Shown here piece after piece: positions 7,958 through 15,532 of a stretch of DNA of 20,262 nucleotides. The DNA is taken from positions 1 through 20,262 of the IMG/VR virus record IMGVR_UViG_3300043602_000060, one strand, 5' to 3'. The notes below the pieces were generated by a model that was given only the letters and a program-made list of their open reading frames with translations, was not told the DNA's origin and ran no database searches. The translations under genes and the position numbers were made by a program. This DNA comes from a virus. Numbering within the stretch: the first letter of the stretch is position 1; the number at the start of each line of letters is the position of its first letter.

Positions 7958-9457
7958 TTACCGATAGGTGTACGTCGCTTTAATTTCATTCGCGGCGACT
8001 TCGGCGACATCGCTGTCCGCAGCGCCAGTCGTGAAGGAACACGTCAGCGCCACGCTGAAGGTCAGGCCGGCTGGAAACTCCACGGCAAAGCCGGCTCCAG
8101 TCGTCGCCCCTGGAATCGCCGCTCCCCACAGCACGGTTGATGTGCCTGGCGTCGTGTTCGCCGCCGTCAGGTTGTAGCAACGGATGTAGCGCGCGGCGGC
8201 ATTGGTGTTCGTGATCAGGACCGAATACAGCACGCCAGGCGTCGCTTTGATTTCGTGCTCGTCTTCAGTCGATCCCGCCGATGTGCGGTAGTGAACGGAC
8301 GCTCCGCCAGGGGCGGTGTAGATGCCGCCCTCGAGCGTCATGCACAAGTAGACGCGGTCGCCGTTGGCGCTGACAGCCGTACACGGCACACTGCTCGCGT
8401 AGCCGCCGATCGGCACCGGATTACAGGCGGACGCAGCGTCGTGCGCGACGTCCGAACAGGTATCAGTCCCGGCCATTTTCACGACGTCAACCTGCACCGG
8501 TGTCATCGACGCCCGGCCCTGCACGGTGATGACATCAGCCGATGACGTGCCGGCGGTTCCGAGCGCCGGTTGCTTCGCGGCCGTCGCCGCACCGGTCGGA
8601 AGCGGCAACGCTGCGGCCGACATCGGCAGCGCCGTGCCAGAGGCGATGCCCTGGACGCTGATCACGTCCGTTGACGATGATCCAGCCGTGCCAAGCGCGG
8701 GCTGTTTCGCGGAGGTCGACGCACCAGACGGCAGCGGCAGTGCAGCGGCCGTGATGGCCGTCCCTGAATCAATCCCTGCCAGGGCGGCTTCGACGCCATC
8801 AAGGTAGGTTTTAACGAGATCGAGATCGGCGAGCACCGCAAGCTGCGTGGTTTCCGTCGTGTCGCTCGTGCCAGCGCCACCCCCACCGCCGCCTCCACCG
8901 CCGCCGCCACCGGTCGCGGCTGCCGAGATGTAGACAATCGCCTGGCCTGACGAGTACGACGTCATGCAGGCGCGCACGGACGTCAGGGAGGCCACGTCCA
9001 TCACCCAGAGGCCCGCGGCCGTGGTCGAGTTGACCGCCGTCCCAGGTGCTTCAGGCGTCGCGGCGTCGATCGCGACGAAGCTCGAGCCGCCCGCAGACAC
9101 CGTCCATGTGATCGTCCCGCTGAACGTCGGGTTGCCGACGACGCCGACGCTCGCGCGGCCCATACCGGTGACGTCGAGCGAGGCGCATTGATTCGCGGCG
9201 CCGAGCAGCTGGCCGCTGGGGCCGTTATTGCGCGGGGCGATCTGCGCGAAGGACGGCGCCGCGTACAGCAGCAGGATCGCCGTCAGGATCGAGGCGATGC
9301 GTCCGCGCTTCGGCCGCTTCTCTTCGACGGGTTCAGGTGCCGCAACTGTTTTCTTCGGGCTGTCGAACCAACCCTCACCGAGCGCGCGATCCTCGTCTTC
9401 GGTTTCGACGCGGCGCGGATCTTCTGTGGCGTGATAGCGCCAAGCCGGATAACCCAT
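7958..9457 (-). CDS. Virion-type protein with internal signal/transmembrane segment, poly-Gly linker and LPLPTG repeats
   Basis: A 499-residue protein whose start is set by AGGAG eight bases before the ATG. Residues 1-35 (GYPAWRYH, DEDRALGEGWFDSP) resemble a small N-terminal module I recall from many phage structural proteins. A charged stretch and then a signal-like segment follow at residues 51-72 (RGR, hydrophobic core ILTAILLLYAAPSFA, Gln next), so the export signal is internal. Residues 73-180 are beta-rich, residues 183-194 are twelve consecutive Gly, residues 237-317 hold two 37-residue repeats containing LPLPTG, and the C-terminal domain (about 330-499) is beta-rich. There are eight cysteines. 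It may be a type II membrane-anchored or a cleaved virion-surface protein. Confidence 0.75.
   Translation of the reverse strand: MGYPAWRYHATEDPRRVETEDEDRALGEGWFDSPKKTVAAPEPVEEKRPKRGRIASILTAILLLYAAPSFAQIAPRNNGPSGQLLGAANQCASLDVTGMGRASVGVVGNPTFSGTITWTVSAGGSSFVAIDAATPEAPGTAVNSTTAAGLWVMDVASLTSVRACMTSYSSGQAIVYISAAATGGGGGGGGGGGGAGTSDTTETTQLAVLADLDLVKTYLDGVEAALAGIDSGTAITAAALPLPSGASTSAKQPALGTAGSSSTDVISVQGIASGTALPMSAAALPLPTGAATAAKQPALGTAGTSSADVITVQGRASMTPVQVDVVKMAGTDTCSDVAHDAASACNPVPIGGYASSVPCTAVSANGDRVYLCMTLEGGIYTAPGGASVHYRTSAGSTEDEHEIKATPGVLYSVLITNTNAAARYIRCYNLTAANTTPGTSTVLWGAAIPGATTGAGFAVEFPAGLTFSVALTCSFTTGAADSDVAEVAANEIKATYTYR
8507..8749 (-). repeat. Two in-frame repeats encoding LPLPTG-type modules
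   Basis: Residues 237-273 and 281-317 of the enclosing protein are two copies of a 37-residue unit (30 of 37 identical), spaced 44 residues apart. Each contains LPLP[S/T]GA, AKQPALGTAG and DVI[S/T]VQG. The second copy is followed by a partly similar segment. LPLPTG-x-AT-x-AKQ is a module I recall as recurrent in phage virion proteins, so this is probably structural repetition and not a sign of recombination. Confidence 0.8.
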
Positions 9458-9474
9458 GTGTCAAGCTCCTGAAA

Positions 9475-9506
9475 TCCGGAGGCGGGCCGTTATTCCCGCC
9501 CCCGGA
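9475..9506 (-). other. Intergenic hairpin before the 9457 start
   Basis: On the minus-strand transcript, 12 consecutive pairs (one G-U) form a GC-rich stem with an 8-base loop. It lies in the 62-base gap after the 9520-10347 gene and is followed by TTTCAGGAG, which contains the next ribosome binding site. There is no real U-run, so it is a weak terminator at best; an RNA-processing or mRNA-stabilising stem is equally possible. Confidence 0.45.
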
Positions 9507-9519
9507 GGCATGAAAGGGA

Positions 9520-10347
9520 TTACCGCGGCGCGAGGGTGAACGTGATCGTGACGCCGGCGAGCTCGCCAGCGGTGTCATCAGTGAAGTCGACGCCGAGTCG
9601 TTCCCCTGCCGACAGCAACAGGAACGAGGACGTCGCAGAGAGCGTCGCGCTGGTCACGGTTTCCGCCGCGATGCCGGACGTGACCGCATTCCAGGCCGTC
9701 GCCAGGAGGTCACCGGACGCAGCCGCTTCCGTGCTCTGCTCGCGCATGATGCGCACGGTCAACGTGCCGGCCGACTCTGCGACCTTCGACACGTAGGTGG
9801 CCCCGACGAGTACCAGCGGCCGATCGACCGTGTAGCACGACTGATCGACCATGTCGGCAATGAGCAGCATCCGACACGTCTGCGTGAACGTCTGATCGAG
9901 CCGATACCAGACCCCCGCCGGCGAGCACTGCGAAATGAAGCCGCTCGTCAGCGAGATATGCGGTAGGTAGGCTTCCGCCGTGGATGTGCACACCCCAGCC
10001 ACGTCGGACTGATAGAACCGTCCGCGCGCGCCGGTGTAGACGGTCGACCCGCTGGCATGGGCGGACGTGTCGACGAGGCCCGGCAGCGGCATCGCCCGGC
10101 GTGCGACCTGCACGTAGGGACTATTGACCGCCGTGACCCGCATGACTTCGCGGGCGACGTTGCCGGTCACCACGACCATGCGATCGCCAACCGAGATGTT
10201 GGAGGTCGAGGCCAGTTGAATCTGACTCGCCGTGGCCGTCACGGCCGCCGCGAGCGTGGTGGAGTTGAGCGTGGTCTGAGCAAATGCGGGAACGGCGAGC
10301 GCTACAAGCAGGCCCACCGTCACCATCAGGGTCTTCAGCGTCTTCAT
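9520..10347 (-). CDS. Secreted-type virion protein with signal peptide, directly after the coat gene
   Basis: The 275-residue protein starts at an ATG with AGGAG seven bases upstream. Residues 1-23 are a textbook signal peptide (MKTLKTLMV, hydrophobic core, PAFA) with Gln at +1. Residues 24-105 form a module with TTLAAAVTATASQIQL, NISVGDRMVVV, EVMRVTAV and SAHASGSTVYTG. I recall this beta-rich pattern as frequent in phage virion and decoration proteins, where repeats of similar type occur without a signal peptide. The second half is beta-rich, with SATLSATSSFLLLSAGERLGVDFT near the end. There are four cysteines in the mature part. The position immediately after the coat gene suggests a head decoration role, which conflicts with export; the conflict is unresolved. 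Confidence 0.78.
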   Translation of the reverse strand: MKTLKTLMVTVGLLVALAVPAFAQTTLNSTTLAAAVTATASQIQLASTSNISVGDRMVVVTGNVAREVMRVTAVNSPYVQVARRAMPLPGLVDTSAHASGSTVYTGARGRFYQSDVAGVCTSTAEAYLPHISLTSGFISQCSPAGVWYRLDQTFTQTCRMLLIADMVDQSCYTVDRPLVLVGATYVSKVAESAGTLTVRIMREQSTEAAASGDLLATAWNAVTSGIAAETVTSATLSATSSFLLLSAGERLGVDFTDDTAGELAGVTITFTLAPR

Positions 10348-10369
10348 GTCGTCTCTCCTGAAAGTGGTT

Positions 10370-10398
10370 CCGCCCGGCGGTCACTCGCCGCCGGACGG
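10370..10398 (-). other. Hairpin in the coat-downstream gap
   Basis: An 11-pair GC-rich stem (one G-U on the minus-strand RNA) with a 7-base loop lies 16 bases after the coat stop. No U-run follows; instead a CTTTCAGGAG stretch carries the next ribosome binding site. It could attenuate transcription or protect the coat mRNA 3' end, giving more coat than downstream protein. The same hairpin-then-TTTCAGGAG layout recurs at the next gap. Confidence 0.45.
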
Positions 10399-10414
10399 TG
10401 GTACTTGGTGGTGC

Positions 10415-11647
10415 CTAGCTGCCCGACTGGACGCGCAGCGTCCACTCGTCGCGGAGCATCGCCACGGCCGGCCAGATGTCGAAGCGGATCTTCCACATCG
10501 AGCTCTCGATGTCCCATGCGCGGGTGTAGCGCATCGACAGGCCGAGTCGTTCATCGGACTTCGTCGCCCCCTTGGCGCCCTGGCCTTCGGGGTTGCCGAG
10601 TTCCTTGAACGCGAGCGCGATAGCCGCCTTGTGCCACATGAGGCCCTGGCGCGCGGTCTTGCTCAGATAGCTCGAGATGTGCCCGAACAGCTGAATCGCG
10701 CCGTCGTCGTCCGGGGCGGCCGAAACATTGCGCTTCGGTCCGGTGAGGACGATGGCCGGGCTGATGGTGATGGTTGCTTCGCCCGATCCGTCCGAGGCGT
10801 AATCCGCCACGACGCGGAACGTCTTCAGGCGGCCCGTGCTCTCCTTGGTGACCGGATTCACCGCGTAGCAGCCGGGGAACGCCACGATGTCGTTCTGCTT
10901 GAAGATCGCGCTGGACGCCGTCCAGTCGTCGGTGATGATCGCGGAACCGACCTGATTCGCGCCCTTGACCAAACCCGCACCGGTGACCGCGCCGGTCACG
11001 TGGGTTTTGGTCTGCTGGGTGCGCGCCCAATCGAGCCCGCCGGCGCGCTTCATGCGGCCGTCCTTGTACTGCTTGCCGAGACTGCCCACGTCGGCGTACA
11101 GGCCCTTCAGGAAGTCAACCGCGTCAACGTCCATCTGCGGACTGATGGCGCACAGGATGCCGCCGTTGTCATCGGGGCAGCAGTAGTCGGACAGGATCGC
11201 CTGGCCGCTGAGATACGTGCTGAGCGCGCTGGGATTCGTGCCCGGCGTGCCGACGAAATTGGGCGACTTCATGAGCTCGGTGATGACCATCGAATCGACG
11301 GCCGTCGCGAGGCGGGACATGAGCGGCTTCAGGATCTGTTCCGAGGACGAGGACAGGTCCATCAGCATTTCTTCTTCCGTCAGCTTGACGTCGACGCCGA
11401 TCGGATCGGCAAACGTCAGGTTGACGTAGTCCTCATCGAGATCCTGCCAGTCGGCTTGCCAGCCGGTGCGGACGTCGAAGAAGTTGGGCTTGCGGATGCG
11501 GATGCTGTTGCCGCGATTCGATCCGCCGTTGGGGCCGAAGTGCTTATCGAACTTTCGCGTGGTGTGCTGCGTCGCCACCAGCGCGTTTTCGAAGATGTCC
11601 ATCGACTCGAGCGTGACGATGTCATCGGTCAGTAAGTTGTGGGCCAT
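10415..11647 (-). CDS. P22-like major coat protein
   Basis: A 410-residue protein, close to P22 gp5 (430), located directly after a scaffold-like gene and before the connector genes. Recognisable points are the N-terminal MAHNLLTDDIVTLESMDIFENALV, a central ADPIGVDVKLTEEE, a WARTQQTKTHVTG segment corresponding in position to the FDD..RSPKLPVLTKS part of P22 coat, then beta-rich KQNDIVAFPG, TFRVVADY and ATITISPAI strands of an inserted domain, and a C-terminal SMRYTRAWDIESSMWKIRFDIWPAV. It forms the icosahedral shell with the scaffold as assembly partner. The start codon lies 16 bases after the scaffold stop, with GGAG very close upstream. The family is assigned by length, order and motif pattern. 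Confidence 0.85.
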   Translation of the reverse strand: MAHNLLTDDIVTLESMDIFENALVATQHTTRKFDKHFGPNGGSNRGNSIRIRKPNFFDVRTGWQADWQDLDEDYVNLTFADPIGVDVKLTEEEMLMDLSSSSEQILKPLMSRLATAVDSMVITELMKSPNFVGTPGTNPSALSTYLSGQAILSDYCCPDDNGGILCAISPQMDVDAVDFLKGLYADVGSLGKQYKDGRMKRAGGLDWARTQQTKTHVTGAVTGAGLVKGANQVGSAIITDDWTASSAIFKQNDIVAFPGCYAVNPVTKESTGRLKTFRVVADYASDGSGEATITISPAIVLTGPKRNVSAAPDDDGAIQLFGHISSYLSKTARQGLMWHKAAIALAFKELGNPEGQGAKGATKSDERLGLSMRYTRAWDIESSMWKIRFDIWPAVAMLRDEWTLRVQSGS

Positions 11648-11663
11648 CTACTCCACTCCGGCG

Positions 11664-12722
11664 TCAGCTGTTCTTGGCCTTGGAGCGGCGGTACTCGTCG
11701 AGTAACGCGCCACCGCTTTTCTTGGGGTCGAACGTGCTGGACGCTGAAGAGGCCGCAATCACCGGGCTATGAGGCGCCGGGGCAGCCGTGACAAGGGGTG
11801 CAGCGGGCGCCGGCTTCGGCGCCGCCGCGGTGATGTCGCGCTCGATCGCGCCGATGTGTCGCAGCAGCGCCCGCGGACCCGCCTTGATGGCGGCCAGCGT
11901 GGCGTCGAGCTGCGAGGCAAGGCGATACAGCACCTCGCCCCCGACCTTCGGGTCTTCGATGTCTGAGAGCGCGTCTGCAATCGCCTCGTCGGCTTGGTGG
12001 CCGTGAATGGCGGTTGCGAGGGAGCCGATGGCCGTGTCGAAATCGCGGTGCACACCGCGGGCGTGCTCGGCGTGCTTCCCGGTGCGCTCGCCCACCTGGC
12101 GGGCGCGTTCGGTCTGCTGCGCGGTTGCACGTTCAGCCGCCGTGGTGCGGTCGGCCTGACGACGGTCCCATTGACTCAGGGCCCGGTTGTGTTCCGCGAT
12201 CAGCCCCGCGTACGGGTCCGGGTGGTCCGGATGCTTCGCGATGAACGCCGACAGGGCGCGCTCTGACGTATCCAGGGTCGGTTCGGGATCGGACGGATCG
12301 GATGCCTCAGCCTTGGGCGCGGGCCGGTGCGCGACTGCCGCCGCGGCGTGCGGCTGGCCTACCGGCGCTTGGAGGCGCTGGCGGAGTTCGGTGTTCTCAC
12401 GCTCGAGGCGCGTGGCTTTGTTGACGAGCCGAGTCTGGAATCCCTTGCGCGCGGCTTCCTTGTGCTTGATGGTGCGCGCGCGCTTCTCGGCCGGGGTTTC
12501 GTTGTCTTTCGGCGCTTCGAGTTCGTCGATCGCCTTACGCAGTTCAGGGTCGGCTTCGACTTCCGGATCGGGCGTCTCGTCCACGGGCTTCTGCGGCTCG
12601 GTGACGGCTGACGATGGAGTCTCGCCGTTCGCCTTCAACTGCCGATACGCGGTCAGGTCGAAGGACGCGGGCGGATTAGTTGTCTCGGCTGCCGGAGCGG
12701 CCGGAGTAATCGGTTGTTCCAT
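11664..12722 (-). CDS. Scaffold-like capsid assembly protein
   Basis: This 352-residue protein has no cysteine and is highly charged, with Ala/Pro/Glu-rich low-complexity N-terminus (residues 1-85), a coiled-coil-like Arg/Glu/Gln/Ala region (about 85-125 and 175-235), a helical segment, an Ala/Pro linker, and a basic C-terminal helix ending DEYRRSKAKNS. P22 scaffolding protein (303 residues) is similarly helical and binds coat through a positively charged C-terminal helix-turn-helix; the basic tail here fits that role. Position between portal and coat supports it. The ATG has no visible Shine-Dalgarno: it comes right after an intrinsic terminator's U-run. No other Met is present in the protein, so ATG 12722 is the likely start. 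Confidence 0.75.
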   Translation of the reverse strand: MEQPITPAAPAAETTNPPASFDLTAYRQLKANGETPSSAVTEPQKPVDETPDPEVEADPELRKAIDELEAPKDNETPAEKRARTIKHKEAARKGFQTRLVNKATRLERENTELRQRLQAPVGQPHAAAAVAHRPAPKAEASDPSDPEPTLDTSERALSAFIAKHPDHPDPYAGLIAEHNRALSQWDRRQADRTTAAERATAQQTERARQVGERTGKHAEHARGVHRDFDTAIGSLATAIHGHQADEAIADALSDIEDPKVGGEVLYRLASQLDATLAAIKAGPRALLRHIGAIERDITAAAPKPAPAAPLVTAAPAPHSPVIAASSASSTFDPKKSGGALLDEYRRSKAKNS

Positions 12723-12728
12723 AAACGT

Positions 12729-12775
12729 AAAAAGGCCCGGACAAACCGTCTCGTGAAAGACGGTCTGCCGGGCCT
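12729..12775 (-). terminator. Strong intrinsic terminator directly before the scaffold start
   Basis: The minus-strand RNA can fold into an 8-pair outer stem (12733-12740 with 12768-12775), a small internal loop, and a 7-pair inner stem (12745-12751 with 12758-12764) with a 6-base loop, followed by five U. This is a classic factor-independent terminator. It ends six bases before the scaffold ATG, so it must be bypassed or partial for scaffold and coat to be expressed. Confidence 0.8.
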
Positions 12776-12857
12776 CAGTTCGTGCTGAGCGTCGGCTGAC
12801 GCAGCTAAATTGTTATCGGTCGCGGTGGCTCAGGGCGCGAGCCTGCCGAGCGTGTCA

Positions 12858-12887
12858 AGTATCAGCGCGCTTCCGTTCTCCTGTCAA
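12858..12887 (-). promoter_or_regulatory. Sigma70-like promoter before the scaffold leader
   Basis: Reading the minus strand, a perfect TTGACA (12887-12882) is followed after 18 bases by GATACT (12863-12858, four of six matches to TATAAT). It overlaps the end of the small gene upstream and would start a leader of about 130 bases that runs through the terminator to the scaffold ATG. Match quality is good but chance matches to such short motifs occur. Confidence 0.45.
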
Positions 12888-13044
12888 TAGGTTTCTGCGC
12901 CCGGTAGCTGATTTCAGGTGTCACGAGCTGCACGTTGCCGTGATCGTCGATCGCGATGCGAATCGACGATGGTCGGCACGCCTGCAGGCCCATGACCTGA
13001 ATCATCTGGTCGACGAGGGATTGGACTTGTGGCGGCAGGCTCAC
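12862..13044 (-). CDS. Small protein of unknown function (60 residues)
   Basis: The 60-residue frame starts at a GTG that overlaps the stop of the preceding small gene (GTGA). The sequence begins MSLPPQVQSLVDQMIQV and has a hydrophobic-amphipathic N-terminal helix followed by a short beta-like IRIAIDDHGNVQLVTPEI segment and a basic end. No family is recognised. Its evidence is the chain of three overlapping small genes with coupled starts between portal and scaffold, in a region without other features. The promoter -35 lies inside its last codons. Confidence 0.6.
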   Translation of the reverse strand: MSLPPQVQSLVDQMIQVMGLQACRPSSIRIAIDDHGNVQLVTPEISYRAQKPIDRRTEAR

Positions 13045-13235
13045 TGCGGCACCGTCGTATCGGCCCAGCGCGGAACCGGGTGCATCGCCAGCGCGTGCGC
13101 GCGTATCGCCACGTCAAGCGCTTGCTCAGACCTGGCAGACGCTTGATGCTTACAGGTGCCGTCTGGATAGCCACACAGTTGCACCCATAACCTTGTGCGC
13201 GGCCAATCGACGGCGGTCGGAACCTGCTCGCTCAC
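13041..13235 (-). CDS. Small protein of unknown function (64 residues)
   Basis: The frame is open for longer, but the preceding gene ends at 13232, and a GTG overlaps that stop (GTGA), so GTG 13235 is chosen. The product begins MSEQVPTAVDWPRTRLWVQL, contains CGYPDGTCKH (two cysteines) and ends ADTTVPQ. No family is recognised. The upstream extension has the skewed Arg/Asp/Glu composition of a non-coding frame, supporting the shorter start. It is the middle of three coupled small genes. Confidence 0.6.
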   Translation of the reverse strand: MSEQVPTAVDWPRTRLWVQLCGYPDGTCKHQASARSEQALDVAIRAHALAMHPVPRWADTTVPQ

Positions 13236-13444
13236 TGCAGCGTCACCGTCGGCTGATACCCGAGCCACTCCAACGTCACCGGCCCGGCCAGCGCAATCGC
13301 GCGATGGTCGGCGTCGGTCAGCGTCTCGCCGGCGGCGATCTTCTTCTTCAACTTCACCAAGCGCTCTTTCAGGCTGGCGAGCGAGGCGGCCTGCTTCTGA
13401 TAGGAATGCAGTTCCTTCCGGCTCGCGCGTTCTGCCCAACCCAC
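13232..13444 (-). CDS. Small coiled-coil-like protein downstream of the portal gene
   Basis: The 70-residue frame starts at a GTG one base after the portal stop. The N-terminal half is a Lys/Arg/Ala/Leu-rich helix (SLASLKERLVKLKKKIAAGE) with a heptad-like pattern, then LTDADHRAIALAGPVTLEWLGYQPTVTLQ. A GGGG stretch seven bases upstream may be its ribosome binding site. No function is known; it could assist packaging or portal assembly, but nothing in the sequence shows this. Confidence 0.6.
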   Translation of the reverse strand: MGWAERASRKELHSYQKQAASLASLKERLVKLKKKIAAGETLTDADHRAIALAGPVTLEWLGYQPTVTLQ

Positions 13445-13445
13445 G

Positions 13446-15530
13446 CTAGCGCCCCAACTCCGGCGACGGGTTCGGCTGCGGCGCGTGCACCTGAGCCAAG
13501 CCCTGAATCTTGGCGCGCTCGGTTTCGTGCTGCTGCTTGATGTGCTCGCGTTCCGTGTCGCCGCGCTGCTTGATCGCCTCTCGATCGCGGTCAGCCTGCG
13601 CCTGAATCTCGGTTTGCTTGATCTTGGTGTCGGCTTCCATCTGGCCCGACTCGAGCTGCTGTTTCAGCTTCGCGATCTCATGCTCAGCCTGCTGAATCAA
13701 CTGCTGCGCCTGTTGCTGGAACTGCTGCAGCTGTTCCTTGGGCACCATGCCGGAATCATCCGGCGGTGACAACTGGTCGGCCAACTCCGCCATCCCGGCA
13801 CCATCCAAGTTGCGCAGAAGCGTGCCCGCGGCCTTCGCAGCCATCGGTGGCGGCAGCATCGGCAACACACTCTCGATGACTTCGACGGTCTCTTGACGCC
13901 CGGTGTCTTTCGTCTTCCCGCCGGTGACGGTGATATCGAACTGCCCCACGCCGGTATCCAGCATGTGTTCGATCTGGCCGTCCTGCAGGCCCAATTGCTG
14001 CAACGCTTCTGGGCTCGGCTGGCCGTTCGACACAACCACCGCGATTTCCTTTTCATCCTTCCCGTTGATGCGGAGGATGCGCGCGGCGTCGTAAATCTCC
14101 CGGCCCATTTCGACGATGATGCGGCCAGTCAATCGAACCCCGCTCTTCGTGCTGTCGCCAAAGTGGCTGGTGGCCTGCTGTTGTTCGGCCTGGCGGGCGC
14201 GAATCGCCCGCCCGCTCTGTTCGGGTCGACTCTCGTCCGGGGTGACGTCAGGGACGCCCAGAACGCCCCGCAGGCTCATGCTCGCCCGCTGCGCCGCCAT
14301 CACCAGATGCTGCACTTGGGGCGTGGCGTGGACGAACTTCGGCTCCGCGATCGGTTGCCCGCGCTCGTCGATGTCTTCAAAGAACAGCACCGCCGGCCGA
14401 TTCTTATGGAGGTTCGTGTAATCGTCGGTGTTCCCGCCGACGGCCCGCACCGACGCCAGCCACACGCCCTCTGACCCGAGATCCACCGCGGACGCCAGTC
14501 GGTTCTCGTAGAAGTTGACGAGCCGTTGCGGCCCCTTCGCCATCCGCACCATGCCGCGGCAGTCTTCTTTGCCTTCCACGATGCGCCGCTCCCCGACGAT
14601 CTTCACAACCGGGATGTAGAGCCCTGGCACGTCCGCGCGCTCGAGGATGTGCTTCTGGCCGTAGTACTTGAACCATTTCACCTTCGGAATCTTGAAGGTG
14701 TGTTCGCGCAGAATGGACTCTTTCGGGTATTGGTCGGGCGCGATCTTCTCCACCGCCGTCGGGACGCCGTTGATGTCGACGATACACAGCGTCAGTTCTT
14801 GGTCTTCGATGTAGTAGCGCTCCGCGACGCGGACCATCTTCTCGCCGGCCCATTCAGGCGGACAGTCACCCGGCGCCTGCTTCAGTTCGCCATAGCTCTT
14901 GTACGGCGCGTTCGGATAGAGGCGGCTGAATTCGGTCCATTCAAGATCGGAGGCGATGATGCTGAAGCGCTGATCAGAGAAGTCGAGCTGTCGCGCGCGC
15001 GGGTCTTCGTACACCGAGTGCTGATGCAGGATGGCTTCGATGCGAATGTCCTGCTGTAGCACGTCCAGCGAATACTGACCGTCCTTCGACCGCTGGACCG
15101 GCGTGAAGTAGCCAGGGCGAATCCGCCAGAAGCCGCGCCCCATGACCACCGCATGCCGGCGCGCCCACTTGTAGACGTCCTCCGCGTTCGACAGGTTTTC
15201 AATCCGTCGACAGATGCCCTGCCAGTACTCCGCACTCTTCGGGTCCGCCCCGCCGCCGTTCGGGCTCACCACCATCCGGTGCACGGGCTGATTCGTGACC
15301 TTCGCCACCTGTCCGGAGGTCTGGTCCATCACGACATCGGGCTTGCCGCTGTTCTTGAGGTAGGAGAGCTCCGCATCGGTGAAGTGCTCGCCGGCTTCAA
15401 ACTTCTGATCGGCCACTTCCCGCGTTCGCTGCGCGGAGAAGGCGTCCTCGGACAGCTTCCATTCGGCGGCGGCGGCCTCGAGTAGCTTCTCGTCGGCGGC
15501 CGTGTCGCGGTCCTTCGTCTCGTCAGCCAT
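13446..15530 (-). CDS. P22-type portal protein
   Basis: The 694-residue product is close to P22 portal (725) and follows terL with only a two-base gap. Typical parts are the acidic N-terminal helix, DVVMDQTSGQVAKVTNQPVHRMVVSPNGGG, a wing/stem region with RIENLSNAEDVYKWARRHAVVMGRGFWRI, the VKWFKYYGQKHILE and PQRLVNFYENRLASAVD segments of the core, and a C-terminal helix (about residues 597-680) rich in Gln, Lys and Glu with IKQRGDTEREHIKQQ. P22 portal carries a similar long C-terminal helical barrel. It would form the dodecamer through which TerL drives DNA into the procapsid. Four cysteines; no signal peptide. Confidence 0.88.
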   Translation of the reverse strand: MADETKDRDTAADEKLLEAAAAEWKLSEDAFSAQRTREVADQKFEAGEHFTDAELSYLKNSGKPDVVMDQTSGQVAKVTNQPVHRMVVSPNGGGADPKSAEYWQGICRRIENLSNAEDVYKWARRHAVVMGRGFWRIRPGYFTPVQRSKDGQYSLDVLQQDIRIEAILHQHSVYEDPRARQLDFSDQRFSIIASDLEWTEFSRLYPNAPYKSYGELKQAPGDCPPEWAGEKMVRVAERYYIEDQELTLCIVDINGVPTAVEKIAPDQYPKESILREHTFKIPKVKWFKYYGQKHILERADVPGLYIPVVKIVGERRIVEGKEDCRGMVRMAKGPQRLVNFYENRLASAVDLGSEGVWLASVRAVGGNTDDYTNLHKNRPAVLFFEDIDERGQPIAEPKFVHATPQVQHLVMAAQRASMSLRGVLGVPDVTPDESRPEQSGRAIRARQAEQQQATSHFGDSTKSGVRLTGRIIVEMGREIYDAARILRINGKDEKEIAVVVSNGQPSPEALQQLGLQDGQIEHMLDTGVGQFDITVTGGKTKDTGRQETVEVIESVLPMLPPPMAAKAAGTLLRNLDGAGMAELADQLSPPDDSGMVPKEQLQQFQQQAQQLIQQAEHEIAKLKQQLESGQMEADTKIKQTEIQAQADRDREAIKQRGDTEREHIKQQHETERAKIQGLAQVHAPQPNPSPELGR

Positions 15531-15532
15531 TT

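Noticed and set aside
8875-8912. CCG/CCA-rich tract resembling a microsatellite or structured DNA
   Set aside because: It simply encodes the twelve-Gly linker of the 7958-9457 protein on the minus strand.
10346-11635. A 429-residue plus-strand frame across the coat gene
   Set aside because: It is an antisense shadow of a well-recognised coat gene in GC-rich DNA, with skewed Arg/Asp/Ala/Val composition and no ribosome binding or partner context.
12807-12817. GATAACAATTT, identical to part of the E. coli lac operator, on the minus strand
   Set aside because: Only half an operator, no symmetric partner, and no LacI-type gene; AT-rich chance match in a leader.
13041-13439. A 132-residue minus-strand frame extending the 64-residue small gene upstream
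   Set aside because: The extension overlaps the preceding small gene fully and has random-looking Arg/Asp/Glu composition; a GTG coupled to the previous stop gives the shorter product.
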